38,934 nt of DNA from Tannerella sp. (GCA_031271805.1 JAISUX010000055.1:1-38934); one strand, 5' to 3'. Positions 17,624-26,860 are shown, counted from the first letter of the stretch. Translations and numbers: made by a program. The notes: a model not told the origin generated them from the letters alone.

Positions 17624-17658
17624 GGGTTGCCTGAAAAGTTCAAGGCAACCCTTTTTAT
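17624..17658. terminator. Bidirectional intrinsic terminator
   Basis: GGGTTGCCT (17624-17632) pairs perfectly with AGGCAACCC (17643-17651), with a possible extra GAA/TTC in the loop, followed by TTTTTATTA on the plus strand. On the minus strand the stem is followed by a run of seven Ts (the A-run at 17616-17622). It separates the convergent yidD and susD genes and can stop both. Confidence 0.92.
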
Positions 17659-17675
17659 TAATAAATCAGCAAGAA

Positions 17676-19127
17676 TCAATAACCGGGATTTTGCTGGTTC
17701 TGAAGCGTTTGGTTGGCATCCATTTCCGCTTTGGGAATGGGCAGCACCACTTTGAAATACGTCCAGTCGTAATCGTTGGGATAGGTGCCCGACAGGTGCT
17801 TGGTACTGCTGATGTTACTGTTAGCGACATCGTAACGATGGCACTGACCTCCGTCGCGCAGGGCGTCGAACATACGGTGTCCTTCGTCCACAAACTCTTT
17901 ACGGCGCTCGGTCATTACACGGTCGAGAGTAACGGTCTTGCCGACAACGGTATTTGCAGGATTAGCGCGTTTGACAATTGCATCCAAGTACTTGGCAGCC
18001 TTGTTGTTATCGCCAGTCTTTACTGCCGCTTCGGCAGCGTTAAGATACGTTTCCGACAAGCGGATAAGAGGTATGTCGGCATCCTTGATTGTCTCGCCCG
18101 ACTGCGGCTGGTACTTATAGACGTAGGCATATTTCTTACCGTTGAAACTAAGCAATTTAAGTCGCACATCGTCCGGATCTTCGTTGAGAAGGGCGTAGAA
18201 CGATGACGTGATGCACAGGTCGCTGTAACCGCTGTACGAGCTGAGGTATCCCATACTTTCGTTGCCCGGGCTGTCTGTTGTCAGGTTCACAATCCTGAAC
18301 AGCACCTCGCCGGAAGCCGATGTCGGGTCGGTAGCCCATGCCGTCGGATATTCGGCGTTAGTCCAGAGTTTGTATTTCGCAGCTTCGGCGCCTGTGATAG
18401 CCTCTTCGGCAGCTGACAGAGCCTTAGCGTCATCTCCTTTATAGAGATAAACACGGCTAAGGAGCGTCATTGCAGCCCATTTATTGATCTTGCCGCGGTT
18501 GAAACTGCCGCTCAAAAGATTACATGCCGCCGAGAGGTCGGAAATAACCTGAGTGTAACATTCGGCTACGGTGTTGCGTCCCGGCTTTGCCGTCACTTCA
18601 AGCAGTTCGGTAATGATAGGAACGCCCAGCGAGGCGCCGTTGTCTTTCTTGTAGGGATAGCCGAAAATGCGCGTCAGGTCGAACAGAGCCAACCCGCGAA
18701 GCGCCAAAGCCTGACCTTTCAAGTCGTCGCGCGAAGCCGTTTGCGAAGTTGTTATTTCCATCTTGTCAACATTCTGGAGGATGACGTTACAGTTCGAGAT
18801 GATAGAATAGAGGTACGACCAGTGCGTACTCGGAGCATCATCTTTACTATATTTAAAGAGATAATAACTGCCGGTGCGCTTGGTGGACGATACGGCCTGC
18901 ATGTCGTCGCCCGTCACATCGCCGTAATATATCAGACGTCCCGAATAGGTGTATGCGCTCTGCATCGTACTGTAAATGCCGTTAAGGGTATATTCGATGT
19001 CCGACAGCTGTTTGATACTCGTTTCGGATACAACCGAAGTCGAAGGTTCCAGATTCAGCCAGTCATTTCCGCATGAAGTGACGGCTATCATCATAATACT
19101 GAGTAAAATATATTTTATATTATTCAT
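17676..19127 (-). CDS. SusD/RagB-family outer-membrane nutrient-binding lipoprotein
   Basis: The surface lipoprotein that caps a SusC channel and binds its ligand. The 483-aa protein has a lipoprotein signal ending MIAVTSC, the SusD-like N-terminal region (DWLNLEPSTSVVSET...), TPR-type helices, the RLSETYLNAAEAAVKTGD motif and the common ending MTERRKEFVDEGHRMFDALR with a final QNPGY. It lies 21 bp downstream of susC. The ligand cannot be predicted, since no glycoside hydrolase, protease or regulator gene adjoins. Confidence 0.96.
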   Translation of the reverse strand: MNNIKYILLSIMMIAVTSCGNDWLNLEPSTSVVSETSIKQLSDIEYTLNGIYSTMQSAYTYSGRLIYYGDVTGDDMQAVSSTKRTGSYYLFKYSKDDAPSTHWSYLYSIISNCNVILQNVDKMEITTSQTASRDDLKGQALALRGLALFDLTRIFGYPYKKDNGASLGVPIITELLEVTAKPGRNTVAECYTQVISDLSAACNLLSGSFNRGKINKWAAMTLLSRVYLYKGDDAKALSAAEEAITGAEAAKYKLWTNAEYPTAWATDPTSASGEVLFRIVNLTTDSPGNESMGYLSSYSGYSDLCITSSFYALLNEDPDDVRLKLLSFNGKKYAYVYKYQPQSGETIKDADIPLIRLSETYLNAAEAAVKTGDNNKAAKYLDAIVKRANPANTVVGKTVTLDRVMTERRKEFVDEGHRMFDALRDGGQCHRYDVANSNISSTKHLSGTYPNDYDWTYFKVVLPIPKAEMDANQTLQNQQNPGY

Positions 19128-19148
19128 AATAAACTGAATTTTAAGAGA

Positions 19149-22100
19149 TTAAAAACTAATATTCAAACCTACAGTAGCCGTTTTGAGAGGCGGCGTTCCC
19201 CAGATGGCCGTACCGGCGCTGACTGCTTCGGGGTCGTAATAGTCGTATGCAGCCCATGTCCAGAGGTTGTTAGCCGATGCAAAGAGGCGCAGGCTTTCGA
19301 TTTTAGCCTTGCGGGTCAGCTCTTTCGGGACTGTGACACCAAAGGTCAGCGTTTTGAGGCGGATAAAATCCGTTTTATGGAGACGACGGGTAGTAGCATA
19401 ACTGTTCATAGCAACCGAAGGAGCTTCCATAAACAGTTCATATTGAGTTATTTGACCGGGTTGCTTCCAACTCTGTGCATAATAGGTAGGTATGCTGGCC
19501 TGGAGGTCATTACCGCCATGCTCGGTTTTCTGCGCCCAAGTGTCATAAGAATAGCCACCGAACTGGTAAGAGAACATGAAACTGAGGTCGAACCACTTGT
19601 ACGACAGCGAGTTATTAAAACCGCCGATGATGGTAGGCTCGGCATGTTTGCCGGTTACGAAGCGGTTAGCCTCAGCCGGTTTCTCGGTTATTTCCTTGAC
19701 ATAATTGCCGTCGGCATCCTGAGTATTAGTATAAAACTGCGGAGCGCCGGTGTCGGGATTGATGCCTGCAAACTCTATAAGATAGAACGTGCGATAGGGA
19801 TAGCCGACCTTGTGAATCTGCTGACTGCTAATGATTTCGGTCTGAATACCGTCGAGCACTACCACTTTGTTTGCGTTATGAGATATATTAAAACCGGTAT
19901 TCCACTGGAAATCTTTCGTTTGTACGTTTCTGGAATTAATTTCCAATTCCAAACCGCGATTTTCTACCTCGCCGATATTCATCAGATAACTGCTAAAACC
20001 GGTCGTCATTGAGATCGGACGGTCCATAAGCAGGTTCTTGGTTGTACGGGTATAATATTCGAGGGTGACATTCAGGCGATTCCACAGTGCAAAATCCAGA
20101 CCTATATTCATATTGTGGTTGGTTTCCCACTTGAGGTCTTTGTTAGCGATTTGCGACTGTATGATAGCCGGTTTTTCGATATAACCGCTTGTGAGGCTAC
20201 TCAGACCCATATATCCGTACGAATCGGAGGGTAGCGTACCGTTGACTCCATAAGAAGCGCGGAGTTTAAGATCTGACAATATGTCTTTTGTAGATTCCAT
20301 AAAGTCTTCTTCTATGATACGCCAAGCGCCCGAAAGCGACCAGAAATTACCCCATCGGCTGTCGGCGTGGAGGCGTGAACTGCCGTCAACACGGTAACTG
20401 CCGCCGATGAAATATTTGCTTCGGTAGTCGTAGTTGACGCGGCTCAGGTAAGACACAATCCTCTGCCTGCTATTGCTGCCGCCAACCGATTTGGTAACGG
20501 TACCGTTGCTGACCTCATTCTTTTCGGCTACGGCGAAATTATCGGCCGTTGCGGATACATAATCGCTTCCGGCGTCGTCAATTTCGTAACCGGCAAGCAG
20601 GTCAAGGTTATGATCTTTCCCTATTCTTGTCTTGTAACTCAACTGATTAGCCCATACCAATTTCTCATATCCGTTATAGCGTTTGTACATCTGGCCGTTA
20701 TAATCATCGCCGTTAGAGGTGCGCGGGTCCATCCAGTCCTTACCTCTTACTATGTTGAAATCGTAACTGATAGTAGATTTCAACTTAAGATTCTTAATCA
20801 CCTCATATTCGGCGAACAGTGTATTAAATGTACGGGTAATGTACTGCCTGTTATAGTCGTAAGTAGCCGCCAGCAGGGGGTTACGATCGGAATTACGGAT
20901 AAAAGCGCGATTCCACGAGCCGTCCTCATTATAAACAGGGTCGGAGGGAACGACGCAGTTACGCGACGAATAGAACGGCGAAGTATAGGATGTACCTTCG
21001 CTATAAACCTCCTGGTTTACTTTCGAGAACAGGATGTTGGCTCCCACTTTGAGATTGTCGAAAGCCTTATAATCCACGTTCAGACGCCCGCTGATACGGC
21101 TAAGTTTGGAGCTGTTGGTAACGCCGTCCTGCTCAAGATAGTTCAGCGACGAGTAGTAATTGTATCTGTCCGAGCCGCCCGAAATCGTCGTTTCATAATT
21201 CGAGTGACCGCCTTTTTTGAAAAGGATTTTATCCCAATCAACATAGCCGCACCAGGGCACCGGAGCATAAGAATCTATCTGTGCATCGGCGTATGCTTTA
21301 GCGTCGGCTTCCGATTTGCCTTTTTGTAATTGGCCGGCATACAGACCGTCGTAGATATATTCGCGTCGTTGCGGTCCGTCCATCACCGGGCGGTATTGCA
21401 TAGCAAAATCAGTGCTTCCCCAGTCGGCGTTAAAGGTCACTTTCGCCTTGCCGGCCTTACCGGTCTTGGTGGTGATGATGACCACGCCGTTGGCGGCTCG
21501 CGAGCCGTAGAGCGAAGCGGCGGCAGCGTCTTTGATGACATTGACGCTTTCGATATCCGAGGTGCTGATTGTGGACATGATGTCCAAACCGGCCTTGGTG
21601 CCGAGACCGTCAACATCGCCTGAGCGCACCGGCACTCCGTCGATAACGAACAGAGGCGAGTTGCTGGCATTGAACGAACCCATACCGCGGATATTAATTG
21701 ATGTGGCGGCGCCGGGCTGTCCGGAAGGCGAGCTGAACTGAACGCCCGTAGCATTGCCTTGAAGCAGGTCTTTGAACGAAACCGCCGGCACATCCTTGAA
21801 CTTTTCGGCCTTGACGCTCGATGCCGAACCGGCGTAAGCTGATTTCTTAAACGTTCCGTAACCTGTTACGACTACTTCTTCGAGAGCAGTAGCGTCTTCC
21901 TGAAGTGAAACAAGATCCAAAGCCGCCTTGTCGGAAGCCTTGATCCTTACCGTTTTGTATCCAAGGAAGGAGATTTCAAGCGTCGAACCGGCGCTTGGTA
22001 CTTCTAACCGAAATTTGCCGTCAATATCGGTAGCTGTCCCGATACTGCCGTTGCCCGCTACCTTAACCGTAGCGCCTGCAAGTGGCTCGTTCAGTTCGTC

Positions 22101-22259
22101 AACGACAGTCCCACTGACTGTCACACTCTGTGCATAAATCATTGTTGCACAGGAAAATACTAAAAACAACACGCATAACAACACCCTAAAGTAATTGCGA
22201 ATAATCGCATGTGGTTTAATCATTGGGGAATACATTGCCCCAGAATTTCTGCAATTCAT
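19149..22259 (-). CDS. SusC/RagA-family TonB-linked outer-membrane transporter
   Basis: A 1036-aa TonB-dependent barrel for oligomer uptake. After the signal peptide (ending MIYAQ, about residue 44) comes the CarboxypepD_reg-like domain (VSGTVVDELNEPLAGATVKV), the SusC linker EEVVVTGYGTFKK, the plug with LLQGNATGVQFSSPSGQPG and SINIRGMGS, then a 22-strand barrel ending GLNISF. It lacks an N-terminal STN domain, so no anti-sigma signalling is suggested. The ATG at 22259 follows an A-rich stretch; an internal ATG at 22223 sits right behind a GGGG/CCCC hairpin (22224-22242) and would give a more standard signal peptide. Promoter at 22359-22392. Confidence 0.95.
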   Translation of the reverse strand: MNCRNSGAMYSPMIKPHAIIRNYFRVLLCVLFLVFSCATMIYAQSVTVSGTVVDELNEPLAGATVKVAGNGSIGTATDIDGKFRLEVPSAGSTLEISFLGYKTVRIKASDKAALDLVSLQEDATALEEVVVTGYGTFKKSAYAGSASSVKAEKFKDVPAVSFKDLLQGNATGVQFSSPSGQPGAATSINIRGMGSFNASNSPLFVIDGVPVRSGDVDGLGTKAGLDIMSTISTSDIESVNVIKDAAAASLYGSRAANGVVIITTKTGKAGKAKVTFNADWGSTDFAMQYRPVMDGPQRREYIYDGLYAGQLQKGKSEADAKAYADAQIDSYAPVPWCGYVDWDKILFKKGGHSNYETTISGGSDRYNYYSSLNYLEQDGVTNSSKLSRISGRLNVDYKAFDNLKVGANILFSKVNQEVYSEGTSYTSPFYSSRNCVVPSDPVYNEDGSWNRAFIRNSDRNPLLAATYDYNRQYITRTFNTLFAEYEVIKNLKLKSTISYDFNIVRGKDWMDPRTSNGDDYNGQMYKRYNGYEKLVWANQLSYKTRIGKDHNLDLLAGYEIDDAGSDYVSATADNFAVAEKNEVSNGTVTKSVGGSNSRQRIVSYLSRVNYDYRSKYFIGGSYRVDGSSRLHADSRWGNFWSLSGAWRIIEEDFMESTKDILSDLKLRASYGVNGTLPSDSYGYMGLSSLTSGYIEKPAIIQSQIANKDLKWETNHNMNIGLDFALWNRLNVTLEYYTRTTKNLLMDRPISMTTGFSSYLMNIGEVENRGLELEINSRNVQTKDFQWNTGFNISHNANKVVVLDGIQTEIISSQQIHKVGYPYRTFYLIEFAGINPDTGAPQFYTNTQDADGNYVKEITEKPAEANRFVTGKHAEPTIIGGFNNSLSYKWFDLSFMFSYQFGGYSYDTWAQKTEHGGNDLQASIPTYYAQSWKQPGQITQYELFMEAPSVAMNSYATTRRLHKTDFIRLKTLTFGVTVPKELTRKAKIESLRLFASANNLWTWAAYDYYDPEAVSAGTAIWGTPPLKTATVGLNISF

Positions 22260-22358
22260 TTCATTTTCTTTAAGTTGGCGCTTCTGTAAAATCTCACATA
22301 ACAGTATTCTTTCTTAGACAAAGCCGAAGCGCATTTAAAACTAAGGCTAAAAACCGTG

Positions 22359-22392
22359 CAAAGTTAACAAATATTTTCGATATATCATTCAA
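22359..22392 (-). promoter_or_regulatory. susC-susD promoter
   Basis: Minus-strand TAACTTTG (22366-22359) is a full TAnnTTTG match, with TTG at 22392-22390, 23 bp upstream. The predicted leader is about 93 nt and contains GCGCTT, which can pair at distance with AAGCGC near the 5' end of the gene. Confidence 0.6.
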
Positions 22393-22399
22393 AAATCCG

Positions 22400-22600
22400 A
22401 AAAAATTTGCTCGCGGCGCTGATAAAACAGACCTCAAGAAAGCGCTCGGCTTATTATAAATACCTCTTTCCAACAGGCTTGGAAGTTGAAACCTCCGGTG
22501 ACGCCGTCTATATACATTTCAAGTCCCTTATCCTCGAACCATTACATAGCATCGGCGGGCTGGAGTCGCGAGAAGACGCCGACTCAAAGATATTTTAATT
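22400..22600. other. Intergenic segment with hairpins, no assignable gene
   Basis: The 342-bp gap between susC and the upstream receptor holds, besides the susC promoter, a GC-richer block with two clear inverted repeats: TTCCAA-N5-TTGGAA (22468-22484) and GAGTCG-N11-CGACTC (22563-22585). A -7-like TATCTTTG lies on the minus strand at 22592-22585. Both strands are open: 63 codons from a TTG on plus (22407-22598), and on minus a run ending in a 27-codon ATG frame (22517-22434). Neither product is recognisable. It may be a non-coding RNA, a dispersed repeat or a gene remnant. Confidence 0.4.
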
Positions 22601-22601
22601 T

Positions 22602-24683
22602 TCAAAATTGTACATTAAGCGATAGCTTGACATTGCGTCCCATGCCATAGACCAAGGTCTCGAAAGGGCGATAGCGGTTGTCTGCAAGGTTTTCGCCTCT
22701 GAGTCTAAACATGTAACCGACATTACGATAAAATACGGACAACATCGCAGAGGCGCCGAAAAGGCAGTATGCGGGCGACACATAACCTCCGTCCTCAACC
22801 GGTGCAATACGTTCCTGTTTGGTATAATAGCGTATGTCCCCGCCAATTCCAAAAGAGACCGAAGTAGAGAGTAATCTCTTGAATGTCAAGCTATGACGAG
22901 TATTAAAAGGCGGAATATTGCGTAAAGGCGTAGCGCCTGAAGATTCGGAAGAACCGGCAGCATCTTCAATCTTATCGCCCACGGTATATGAGCACATTCC
23001 GTCCCAAACAAGGCTGTTAGCCCGGTGGTAGATTCCGGAAAATTCTTTATTTGCCGAAAATTCAATACCCGCGATTCGTGCTTTCTCAACGTTAAGATAA
23101 GTATAGTTGATACCTTTCTTGCCGGAGTTGAGCCAGTATTCCTGTGATATGAAATCGTTGAAGAAATTGCAGAAAGCCGTCAGGTCGAAATTGACGCCGT
23201 AGATATCGCCTCTGATACCCGCATCAACGCTTATGCCGTATTCGGGATTGAGGTCGGGATTGCCGTAAACGACGCCGTCGGAGGCGGATGCAATCATGAA
23301 CATCTCCGTAGCATCGGGCATACGGCACGAACGAGCCAACTGCAAGGACAAAAACAAGGAAGGAACAAAGCGATAAACCACTCCCGTTGTGGCGTTCCAA
23401 CCACTAACAGTAGCATGTCGGCCTTCAACTAAGGTCGTATCGTGGACATTGCCTTCAACAATGCGCGTCATGTCGGTGCGGATACCGGCTCGCCACCTCA
23501 ACCGTTCGTCGGATGACTGACCTTCGGCTTCGACATAAATTCCGCCTTGCGATATACCTGCGTTCTTGCTCACACGGTTGTTGATACGCGTGCCGATGAA
23601 GTAATCGGTCAATTCGGTCGGCGATTCGATGCGGTAATGCACGCCGTCAGTACCCGTAAAAAGCGTCACGCCTAAAGGCAGCGACAATTCGACCATCTCG
23701 CGCCACCCGCCGTAGTAGTTACGATAGCGCACATCCTGACGGTAGGAGAGCCGTCCACTGCCGGTGTCGTAAGTATCGGTGAGCTGTCGGCGACGGTCAT
23801 TATCGAAATAGAGCGACAATTCGGCCTTGCGAAACAACCCAAGATATGGCGCCCAGACGAGAGTTGCCGCCGAATGCCACGTATCATCGTCCGGATTACT
23901 CACCAGCGTCTGCGTAGAGCCGTTGAATCCCGCCGGACGCCCCCACGGGCCGCCAACATGCACCTCACTCTCAACCGTTAAGCGAACATACCGGTCGTTC
24001 TCCCACGAGTACGACAGCCGCGCATCTTTGTCTTCAAAAAAACTGTTTCGCATCTTCTCACCCCTGCCTGCAACATAATCGTCGGCCTTACGATAGCGTA
24101 ACGACATCGACAAGGCATGGTCGAAACCGGCCATGTTGAGATGGGTCTGCACACTACGTTCGTTGTTATTGACGCCGTAGTAAGTCATCGCCGAGCCGTG
24201 AAAACCCTGCCGTGCGAAGGGCGATTTGGTGGTCAGGCTGATGATACCCGTGACAGCGCCCGGACCGTATCTTACCGATGCCGGGCCGCGGATTACCTCA
24301 ACTTTTTCCATGTCGTAAACGTTAACGTTCTGACCCATAAAGCCTCCCTGAAAATTTCCCATCCGACGGTTACCGTCCTTTACGACTAACAGGCGCTTAC
24401 CGCCGAGACCGCGCAGAACAAGCGGCGAGTGATATTCTCCACGCTTGGTGATACCGGGCGTTTCTTCGAGGGCGTCAATCAACGATGAGGCTATTTTTTC
24501 ATGTATGACTTCGGCGGGGATAACGCCGGTCGAGACAGTTCCCGTCAGCAAACGCCGTTGCACAGGTGCAAGGACTTCGACCTCGCCCAAAACAACGGTA
24601 TCTACCGGCAAATTCTGCCCTAATAGCGCCTGCATTTGTATTTGCAAGGCTGTTAATACACAAAAAATCAGCCATTTACTCAT
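22602..24683 (-). CDS. TonB-dependent outer-membrane receptor (haem/metal-chelate type)
   Basis: A 693-aa receptor with a signal peptide (about residues 1-22), a TonB-box-like DTVVLGEVEVLAP, a plug domain (LIDALEETPGITKRGEYHSP, VLRGLGGKRLLVV, KVEVIRGPASVRYGPGAVTGII) and a beta barrel ending LSLNVQF. It contains a NPDLNPE box and a degenerate FRAP-like segment (ARSCRMPDATEMF); both occur in HmuR-type haem receptors but also in other FepA/BtuB-like proteins. The ligand is probably an iron, haem, corrinoid or other metal complex. The ATG overlaps the stop of the lipoprotein gene, making it last in a three-gene operon. No B12-box riboswitch was seen upstream of that operon. Confidence 0.92.
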   Translation of the reverse strand: MSKWLIFCVLTALQIQMQALLGQNLPVDTVVLGEVEVLAPVQRRLLTGTVSTGVIPAEVIHEKIASSLIDALEETPGITKRGEYHSPLVLRGLGGKRLLVVKDGNRRMGNFQGGFMGQNVNVYDMEKVEVIRGPASVRYGPGAVTGIISLTTKSPFARQGFHGSAMTYYGVNNNERSVQTHLNMAGFDHALSMSLRYRKADDYVAGRGEKMRNSFFEDKDARLSYSWENDRYVRLTVESEVHVGGPWGRPAGFNGSTQTLVSNPDDDTWHSAATLVWAPYLGLFRKAELSLYFDNDRRRQLTDTYDTGSGRLSYRQDVRYRNYYGGWREMVELSLPLGVTLFTGTDGVHYRIESPTELTDYFIGTRINNRVSKNAGISQGGIYVEAEGQSSDERLRWRAGIRTDMTRIVEGNVHDTTLVEGRHATVSGWNATTGVVYRFVPSLFLSLQLARSCRMPDATEMFMIASASDGVVYGNPDLNPEYGISVDAGIRGDIYGVNFDLTAFCNFFNDFISQEYWLNSGKKGINYTYLNVEKARIAGIEFSANKEFSGIYHRANSLVWDGMCSYTVGDKIEDAAGSSESSGATPLRNIPPFNTRHSLTFKRLLSTSVSFGIGGDIRYYTKQERIAPVEDGGYVSPAYCLFGASAMLSVFYRNVGYMFRLRGENLADNRYRPFETLVYGMGRNVKLSLNVQF

Positions 24684-25533
24684 CTTTCAGAGCTTGCCAT
24701 TGCAATGTCATATACTGTGTAAGTTGCCCTGTTCCCTGAAAATCCGTCACCATAAATTTGGCATACAACCCTTCACGTGTTTTAATCAGGAAAACAGCTT
24801 GATAATCAGCCTCATCTTCGTTATTGCCCGCCGGAAGCAAGATTGTACCGTCATCATCCTTATAGTAACCCGGACGGAATTTATTGCCGATAACCAGCGT
24901 TTCGTAGAACGGATAGATATCGCTTTCGAGCATCACCGGCCCCTCGACATTAGGGCTGCTCACTTCTTTACGAAAAGAGGCAAGCGTAACCAAAGGGTCG
25001 GACTTCAATTTGTCGGTCATATCCTTGGTTATACTATTGTATGTGAACGAGTTAAAGAAACTTATTCCATGACCGACAATAGCCGCTTTAGTTGATTTTG
25101 CCGCATCCGTAGGGTCGGTAAACAGGAATATTACGGGATTTCCCTTCGAGGTGTAGTCGCCCGTAGCAGTCTGCGAATAGCCCATCTCGTTGTAAAATAA
25201 TATATCGTAGTTGAATGCGATATCCGCGCCTGTTTCATCTTTTTTGAACGTTGCCGTACCTGTTGCGACAGGGTTATTTGGATGATAAGCAGGCAATTGA
25301 TCCACATTGAAATAGATACTGTCATGCGTAGAATTACCTTCATGATAAATATCCATCCCCAAACCACCCCTGACGACTGTAGGCATACGAGGGATAATAT
25401 ACTCCTTGAGTTCGTAAATGTCTGAGCCGTAGGTTATTTCAGGCTCATCTTCTTCCTGATTACAAGCAATAAAAATAAAAGTTGCCGCAATAATAGCAAC
25501 CGCAAATCCGAAATTTTTTGTTAACTGTGCCAT
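24676..25533 (-). CDS. HmuY-like lipoprotein (tentative)
   Basis: A 285-aa lipoprotein with a signal ending FIFIAC and an acidic start to the mature chain (NQEEDEPE). The body looks all-beta. The C-terminal FLIKTREGLYAKFMVTDFQ...YMTLQWQAL resembles the last strands of HmuY-type haem-binding lipoproteins, where a line such as 'YxIRTADGxYAK' precedes the end; the central WDIAF-like motif of that family was not found. The gene lies between a FecB-like binding protein and a TonB receptor, which fits a surface ligand-capturing partner. The HmuY assignment is inference, and the actual ligand is open. Confidence 0.5.
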   Translation of the reverse strand: MAQLTKNFGFAVAIIAATFIFIACNQEEDEPEITYGSDIYELKEYIIPRMPTVVRGGLGMDIYHEGNSTHDSIYFNVDQLPAYHPNNPVATGTATFKKDETGADIAFNYDILFYNEMGYSQTATGDYTSKGNPVIFLFTDPTDAAKSTKAAIVGHGISFFNSFTYNSITKDMTDKLKSDPLVTLASFRKEVSSPNVEGPVMLESDIYPFYETLVIGNKFRPGYYKDDDGTILLPAGNNEDEADYQAVFLIKTREGLYAKFMVTDFQGTGQLTQYMTLQWQALKDE

Positions 25534-25543
25534 AATAAATGTT

Positions 25544-26578
25544 TTATAAATAATTAATTATTAGTTTTTTATATTCTTTTTCAGTTAATTCGTATTGATA
25601 GAAAAGCCTGTAGAATGTAGTGATGTCTTGCATAGTCTGTTCCGCCTGGCGGCCATAGAATATGTTAGCAAGCCAGATAATACCTGGTATGCGGTTAACA
25701 GACGGCGGCATGTCGATCCACGGGTATGGATCCGACGGCACGGAATAGATTTGTCGCTGCTTGACGGCACTGATGCCGCGCCATATCCCCGACTTGAGAA
25801 TATGACGGTAAGGATTCGATTCGCCGCTGCCGAGACAAAAAATGTAATCCGGATTCCATGCTATCACTTGCTCAATTGAAACGGTCGTAAAACCCTGCGC
25901 ATTTAATTCGCCTTTAGTCACAACAGGAATGTTAAGCAACGCAAATACCTGAGTATGAGTAGTATTAGCCGGAGCGGAGATAAGTCCTGCGCTACGTGTG
26001 GCAAGATAAACATTGCCTTGTAATGGCGTCATGTTGCGACAATCGGCGGCAATGGAATAAACCGTGCGTACAAAATCGGCGCATTGTACAGCAATATCTT
26101 CTCTGTCAAGAAGTTCGCCGAGAAAAATCAGGCTGTCATCCAATTTTTCAAGGTCGAGATCAATGATTACAAACGGAATCTGTGAGCGTTCCGACATGTT
26201 TTGATAGCGGCTAACGTTGGCTCCCGAACTCAGAAAAACGCCTATTATCACAATATCGGGCTTCATTCGCATGATTTCCTCGATATTATTAGCATCTATA
26301 GCTTTAGTATTCAGGAATTTATCCGAAATATATTTCATATTTGCCGCCCCGCCACTGTGCATCGCCGCACTCCCGCTCATTCCACGCGCAACCATCAGTT
26401 CGCCCGCAACAGGAAATAGGATTGCGTTAGTCTTAGGATCAAACGAAACAACACGCTCTATTCTGTCGGGAACAGTCATACTGTGTCCGGCCATGTCGGT
26501 GATACTTCGCGCCCGAACGGTCGCAACAAACGACAATGCCATGATTATTAGGCTTATAAAATATTCTCTCTCCTTCAT
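25544..26578 (-). CDS. FecB/BtuF-like periplasmic metal-complex-binding protein
   Basis: A 344-aa class III solute-binding protein (Peripla_BP_2 fold) with an N-terminal signal peptide. It shows ITDMAGHSMTVPDRIERVVS at the start of the first lobe, IEEIMRMKPDIVIIGVFLSS, the long linking helix, and WNPDYIFCLG in the second lobe. Family members bind iron-siderophores, haem, B12 or other metal complexes for an FecCD-type ABC importer. The Met/Ala-rich MSGSAAMHSGGAANM segment is unusual for the ligand cleft. It leads the three-gene leftward operon, 10 bp before the lipoprotein gene. No permease or ATPase of its usual type is next to it. Confidence 0.85.
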   Translation of the reverse strand: MKEREYFISLIIMALSFVATVRARSITDMAGHSMTVPDRIERVVSFDPKTNAILFPVAGELMVARGMSGSAAMHSGGAANMKYISDKFLNTKAIDANNIEEIMRMKPDIVIIGVFLSSGANVSRYQNMSERSQIPFVIIDLDLEKLDDSLIFLGELLDREDIAVQCADFVRTVYSIAADCRNMTPLQGNVYLATRSAGLISAPANTTHTQVFALLNIPVVTKGELNAQGFTTVSIEQVIAWNPDYIFCLGSGESNPYRHILKSGIWRGISAVKQRQIYSVPSDPYPWIDMPPSVNRIPGIIWLANIFYGRQAEQTMQDITTFYRLFYQYELTEKEYKKLIINYL

Positions 26579-26860
26579 ACCTCGAATAGTTGCGTTGTCT
26601 AATAAAAAGAATAATGATAATCAAATTACAAATCCCATGCCATAAAATTTAACGTATTGATTATAAAACGATTAATAAATAGAAGGCAAAAAATAAATTA
26701 CATTTTTGAAGCTTCACGACCTACAATCCTACAAAAATGTAGGGAAAACAAGGTGTGAACAGAATCATAATTCTATTATTCATCTCATAATAAGCATTTT
26801 AGCATATTTGGCTTGATTTTTGTAGTGTTAATTATGTTATTATTTTATAAGAAAAAGAAT
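26579..26860. promoter_or_regulatory. Divergent control region with palindromic operator candidate
   Basis: This 282-bp AT-rich gap separates two divergent operons. It holds CCTACA (26728-26733), four As, and TGTAGG (26738-26743), a perfect 6-4-6 palindrome, plus another CCTACA half-site at 26720-26725. A second small palindrome, AGAAT-CATA-ATTCT, is at 26761-26774. Towards the rightward operon two near-matches to TAnnTTTG occur, CATATTTG (26803-26810) and GATTTTTG (26815-26822). Sharing one operator would co-regulate both operons. The site does not match ModE or Fur boxes that I recall. Confidence 0.5.

Noticed and set aside
20610-21329. Plus-strand open frame of 239 codons
   Set aside because: Antisense to the SusC barrel and plug; no start context or recognisable domain.
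22407-22598. 63-codon plus-strand frame in the susC upstream gap
   Set aside because: Only a TTG start, no ribosome-binding-like sequence, no family match recalled. Kept as part of the intergenic block rather than called as a gene.
26579-26860. Cobalamin riboswitch in front of the receptor operon
   Set aside because: Looked for a B12-box-like segment and the usual long GC-rich leader on the minus strand; the region is AT-rich and short of stems.
26813-26860. N-terminal extension of the TOBE protein
   Set aside because: The extra 16 residues are hydrophobic and precede the family's standard start; it is leader DNA that happens to be open.
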